From assembly GCA_003241215.1 (NCBI GenBank), contig QFOL01000138.1:1-9824 (forward strand): a stretch of 9,824 bases of DNA. The letters are read 5' to 3'. Shown here in pieces: positions 7,559 to 9,824 of the stretch (position 1 is its first letter; every line of letters begins with the position of its first letter). The translations under genes were made by a program, and so were the position numbers. This stretch comes from Agrobacterium fabrum. GTDB lineage: Bacteria > Pseudomonadota > Alphaproteobacteria > Rhizobiales > Rhizobiaceae. Below the pieces are notes generated by a model, which was not told the origin of the DNA, searched no databases, and was given only the letters and a program-made list of their open reading frames with translations.

Positions 7559-8176
7559 ATGTCCAACATTCTTCTCATCACCTCCAGCCCGCGTGGCGAC
7601 GAATCGGTTTCCAACAAGTTTTCGGGCGAGCTCGCAAACAAGCTGAAGGCCAAATCGGCTTCCAACACCCTCGTCCACCGCGATCTTGCTGCCGATCCGA
7701 TCCCGCATCTCGACACCGTCAAGACGGCTGCCATCCGCAAGCCGGCTGACCAGCGCACCGCCGAAGAAGCGGTTGCCGCCGATTATTCCGACAAGCTGGT
7801 AACCGAGCTTCTGGCCGCCGACACCGTCGTCATCGGCACCGGCCTCATCAACTTCAACATCTATTCCGGCCTGAAGTCGTGGATCGACAACGTCGCCCGC
7901 GCCGGCCAGACCTTCAAATACACCGAAACCGGCCCGGTCGGCCTTGCCACCGGCAAGAAGGTCTACATCGTGCTGGCCGCCGCCGGCGTTTATTCCGAAG
8001 GCCCTGCCGTATCGATGAACCACGCCGTTCCCTACCTGAAGACCGTTCTCGGTTTCATGGGCATGACGGATGTGGAAGTGATCTATGTCGAAGGCCTGGC
8101 ATTCGGTCCGGAAGCGGTTGAAAAGGCCGTTGCCGCCGCCGAAGCCAAGGTTGCCGAGCTGGCGCTGGCCGCCTGA
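7559..8176 (+). CDS. azoR: FMN-dependent NADH-azoreductase
   Basis: A cytoplasmic flavoprotein of 205 residues, typical of AzoR. It reduces azo bonds and quinones by two electrons from NADH using bound FMN, and protects against electrophiles and quinones. The flavodoxin-like fold starts with ILLITSSPRGDESVSNKFS, where SSPRGDESVSN (9-19) binds FMN phosphate. The middle has LINFNIYSGLKSWIDNVARA followed by GQTFKYTETGPVGL, the family hallmark, where many AzoR have PMYNF in place of LINFN. After it comes KVYIVLAAAGVYSEGP. ATG 7559 has AAGGAAAG upstream; an in-frame ATG 15 bases earlier is less likely. It is single, divergent from the LysR gene and ends in a strong terminator. Confidence 0.93.
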   Translation: MSNILLITSSPRGDESVSNKFSGELANKLKAKSASNTLVHRDLAADPIPHLDTVKTAAIRKPADQRTAEEAVAADYSDKLVTELLAADTVVIGTGLINFNIYSGLKSWIDNVARAGQTFKYTETGPVGLATGKKVYIVLAAAGVYSEGPAVSMNHAVPYLKTVLGFMGMTDVEVIYVEGLAFGPEAVEKAVAAAEAKVAELALAA

Positions 8177-8217
8177 GGCGCCTTGCATGAAGGGGATGCC
8201 GGCTGGATGGGCCGGTA

Positions 8218-9483
8218 TCAGCCAACCCACATTCCGTAACGGCCGTGGACCTGGTCCCGGCCGTTATTTTTTGCCGCATAGAGCCGCGAGTCGGCTTCCG
8301 ACAGAAGTTCGAGAAATACCCTCCCGTCCTCCAGGCCGGTGGCGACACCGATGCTGACGGTCAGCGGCGTTCCGTCCGGCCGGCGCAAACCCGTCAGCAC
8401 GGCGGCACGCAGACCTGCGGAAAAGACAAGCGCTGACTCGTGTGTCATTGCCGGAAGCAGGGCCACGAATTCCTCGCCGCCGAAACGATAGAGATGCCCG
8501 TGCGGCTGCACCGACCGCTTGAGGACGGCGGCAAACTCCCGAAGGATTTCATCGCCCTGCAGATGGCCGAACGTATCGTTGACGGTCTTGAAATGGTCGA
8601 TATCGACGATAAGCACACTGACTGCCCGTCTCCTTTCGGCACAGTCGAGTACGATGGAGGGGGCATCGAGCTCCATGCGGGCGCGGTCCGAAACGCCCGT
8701 CAGCATGTCGCGTCCGGAGCGGGATAACAGCTCTTCGTAACGTTCCCGGAAAGTCAGGTCGTTGAAGACATCGGCAATGCTGCGGCGTGTCAGAAAACGG
8801 CCCTTTGCCGATGTCAGCCAGAGATAGATGGCAAAGAGCAGCGAATAGATCGCGACGGCCGCCATCTTCGCTTTCCAGCCATCGTAAAACACATCGACCG
8901 GGGCATTGAACAGCAGTCGCAGCGCACCGTAAAAGCCCGCCTGATCAAGGCTGAGGACGACGACGCCGCAGATCGCGAAGCGCAGCACGATATGGCGCTG
9001 CAGATATCGCCCGAGCTTTTCGTAAAACAGGATGATGGCGATGGCGTCGATGTAAAGCAGGCTGGTTCCCCAGACCATCAGCATACCCATCTCGTCAAGA
9101 AAGCCGACGCTGGCCGACTGTCCGGGAACGATCGCCACCGTCTGATGAAAATGGATGATCTGCGCCATGATGACGGTCAATATATTGCCGAGAAACAGGC
9201 CGTAGATCGGCTGGCGCACCACCGCCGCATCCTCGCGCATATAAAGCATGAGGATCATCATCAGCTTGCCGGCGAAAAGGATGGAGGAGCCGGGCGAGGC
9301 CGCGCCGAAGGGCAGCTGCACATAAAAGACGGCCGCCAGATAGGTTTCCATGAAATGCATGACACCCAGCGCGGTGAGAAAAACACCGATGCCGAGAATA
9401 TGCCGATAATGAAGGAATGCCGTCATTACCGAAAAATAGACGATGGCCTCCGTCAGAAAGAGGGCCAGATTTGCCCATTGCAT
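8218..9483 (-). CDS. Membrane-bound GGDEF diguanylate cyclase
   Basis: A protein of 421 residues that should make cyclic di-GMP from two GTP at the inner membrane. The first about 225 residues hold some seven hydrophobic helices. The segment FGAASPGSSILFAGKL followed by LYMREDAAVVRQPIYG resembles the vitamin-uptake-like sensor (VUPS) domains that precede some GGDEF domains. A linker of about 30 residues leads to the GGDEF domain (about 260-415), with MLTGVSDR, VDIDHFKTVNDTFGH and an intact GGEEF at 335-339. The product-inhibition RxxD site before it is replaced by QPHG. ATG 9483 is preferred because AGGG lies nine bases upstream; a GTG two codons earlier is the alternative. The 3' end overlaps the azoR terminator. 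The ligand sensed is unknown. Confidence 0.9.
   Translation of the reverse strand: MQWANLALFLTEAIVYFSVMTAFLHYRHILGIGVFLTALGVMHFMETYLAAVFYVQLPFGAASPGSSILFAGKLMMILMLYMREDAAVVRQPIYGLFLGNILTVIMAQIIHFHQTVAIVPGQSASVGFLDEMGMLMVWGTSLLYIDAIAIILFYEKLGRYLQRHIVLRFAICGVVVLSLDQAGFYGALRLLFNAPVDVFYDGWKAKMAAVAIYSLLFAIYLWLTSAKGRFLTRRSIADVFNDLTFRERYEELLSRSGRDMLTGVSDRARMELDAPSIVLDCAERRRAVSVLIVDIDHFKTVNDTFGHLQGDEILREFAAVLKRSVQPHGHLYRFGGEEFVALLPAMTHESALVFSAGLRAAVLTGLRRPDGTPLTVSIGVATGLEDGRVFLELLSEADSRLYAAKNNGRDQVHGRYGMWVG
8237..8272 (+). terminator. Strong intrinsic terminator of azoR
   Basis: TAACGGCCG (8237-8245) pairs perfectly with CGGCCGTTA (8258-8266). Inside, after a one-base bulge, GGAC (8247-8250) pairs with GTCC (8254-8257) round a CTG loop. 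Six T follow at 8267-8272. It lies 60 bases after the azoR stop and wholly inside the 3' coding end of the convergent diguanylate cyclase gene. On the minus strand no T run follows, so it works one way only. Confidence 0.88.
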
Positions 9484-9600
9484 CGGCACATGCCCTATCG
9501 ATCCATATCGCGCGGGTTGATTGGCGCGACTCCATGCCCTCTAGAGACGATAGGCCGAAGCAACCAACGGAATCTTAATATCCGCAGCAAGAAAACGTCA
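9484..9600. other. Spacer upstream of the diguanylate cyclase gene
   Basis: This spacer should hold the cyclase promoter and the end of the next gene's transcript. A short inverted repeat TCGCGC (9508-9513)/GCGCGA (9524-9529) is visible, but no convincing promoter or intrinsic terminator is recognised, so the two minus-strand genes may be read together. Confidence 0.3.
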
Positions 9601-9824
9601 TCATTTTCCTGGGAAAAGCGATGCACCGTTCTGGTCGATGATGAGCTTCGCCTTGCGGATCGTGAATTCCACCGCATCGTCCAGGCTGGTGAAGACATCG
9701 GCGCGCACGAATTCATGCACCAGAACTTCCTCGCCGGCCTTTTTTTCGATACGGCCCGCCAGGCGGAACTGGCCGCCTTCCTTGATTGGCGTCGCATAGA
9801 TCAGATAGTCGCCATGCGCATGCG
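9601..9824 (-). CDS. HlyU-family protein, C-terminal part (partial)
   Basis: The frame enters from the right edge and ends at a TGA (complement of 9601-9603), giving 73 residues. The pattern is ATPIKEGGQFRLAGRIEK, then VLVHEFVRADVFTSLDDAVE and FTIRKAKLIIDQNGASLF. This matches the small HlyU family (about 90-100 residues), with TPxKEGGQxxxxGxIxK, HxFIRAD, and a final A-E-F-x-x-x-K-A-x-x-I-I-D-Q helix. The family is named as a transcriptional activator, but in rhizobia its function is not established. Only the first 20 or so residues are missing. It lies upstream of the diguanylate cyclase gene on the same strand, 117 bases apart. Confidence 0.75.
   Translation of the reverse strand, partial: HAHGDYLIYATPIKEGGQFRLAGRIEKKAGEEVLVHEFVRADVFTSLDDAVEFTIRKAKLIIDQNGASLFPGK

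Noticed and set aside
6873..7646. A 257-codon plus-strand frame across the LysR gene and into azoR
   Set aside because: It is antisense to the LysR DNA-binding domain and overlaps the azoR start in another frame, with low-complexity composition.
9495..9797. A 100-codon minus-strand frame at the right end
   Set aside because: Its arginine/serine-rich product is an out-of-frame reading of the HlyU-family gene, which is open in another frame to the window edge.

Overview
The window is a stretch of ordinary chromosome from an alphaproteobacterium, most likely a member of the Rhizobiaceae of the Agrobacterium/Rhizobium type. This rests on the high GC content with G/C-rich third codon positions, protein sequences that look rhizobial, an intergenic palindromic element of the RIME type common in Rhizobiales, and a second short repeat of the same style. 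The species assignment is inference. There are no RNA genes, transposases, phage genes or CRISPR arrays.

Layout, left to right. The window opens with the last 28 codons of a gene that looks like an AlaX-type alanyl-tRNA editing protein (1-87). It is followed 16 bases later by one long reading frame that joins a 3-mercaptopyruvate sulfurtransferase (SseA) to a GNAT acetyltransferase (104-1525). Convergent to it is a secreted DUF4344 protein whose HExxH metal site is altered (1658-2545, minus). A 350-base AT-richer spacer then holds a probable promoter with three evenly spaced perfect palindromes, leading to a small PilZ-domain protein (2900-3235). A strong hairpin separates this from cpdB, a Tat-exported 2',3'-cyclic phosphodiesterase/3'-nucleotidase (3445-5433). 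A RIME-like element lies between cpdB and a convergent DUF2087 protein (5606-6148, minus), whose leader could fold over its own ribosome binding site.

The right half holds a LysR regulator (6441-7409, minus) divergent from an FMN-dependent NADH-azoreductase gene (7559-8176, plus), a classic regulator/target arrangement. The azoR terminator lies inside the 3' end of the convergent gene for a membrane diguanylate cyclase (8218-9483, minus). The window closes with the C-terminal part of a HlyU-family protein (9601-9824, minus).

The genes do not form one pathway. Two of them, the PilZ protein and the diguanylate cyclase, belong to cyclic-di-GMP signalling but lie about 5 kb apart and are probably not co-regulated. 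I found no clear multi-gene undescribed system. The most unusual signals are the sulfurtransferase-GNAT fusion, the palindrome triplet over the pilZ promoter, the HExxH-to-HEGAR change in the DUF4344 protein, and the possible RBS-masking stem upstream of the DUF2087 gene.
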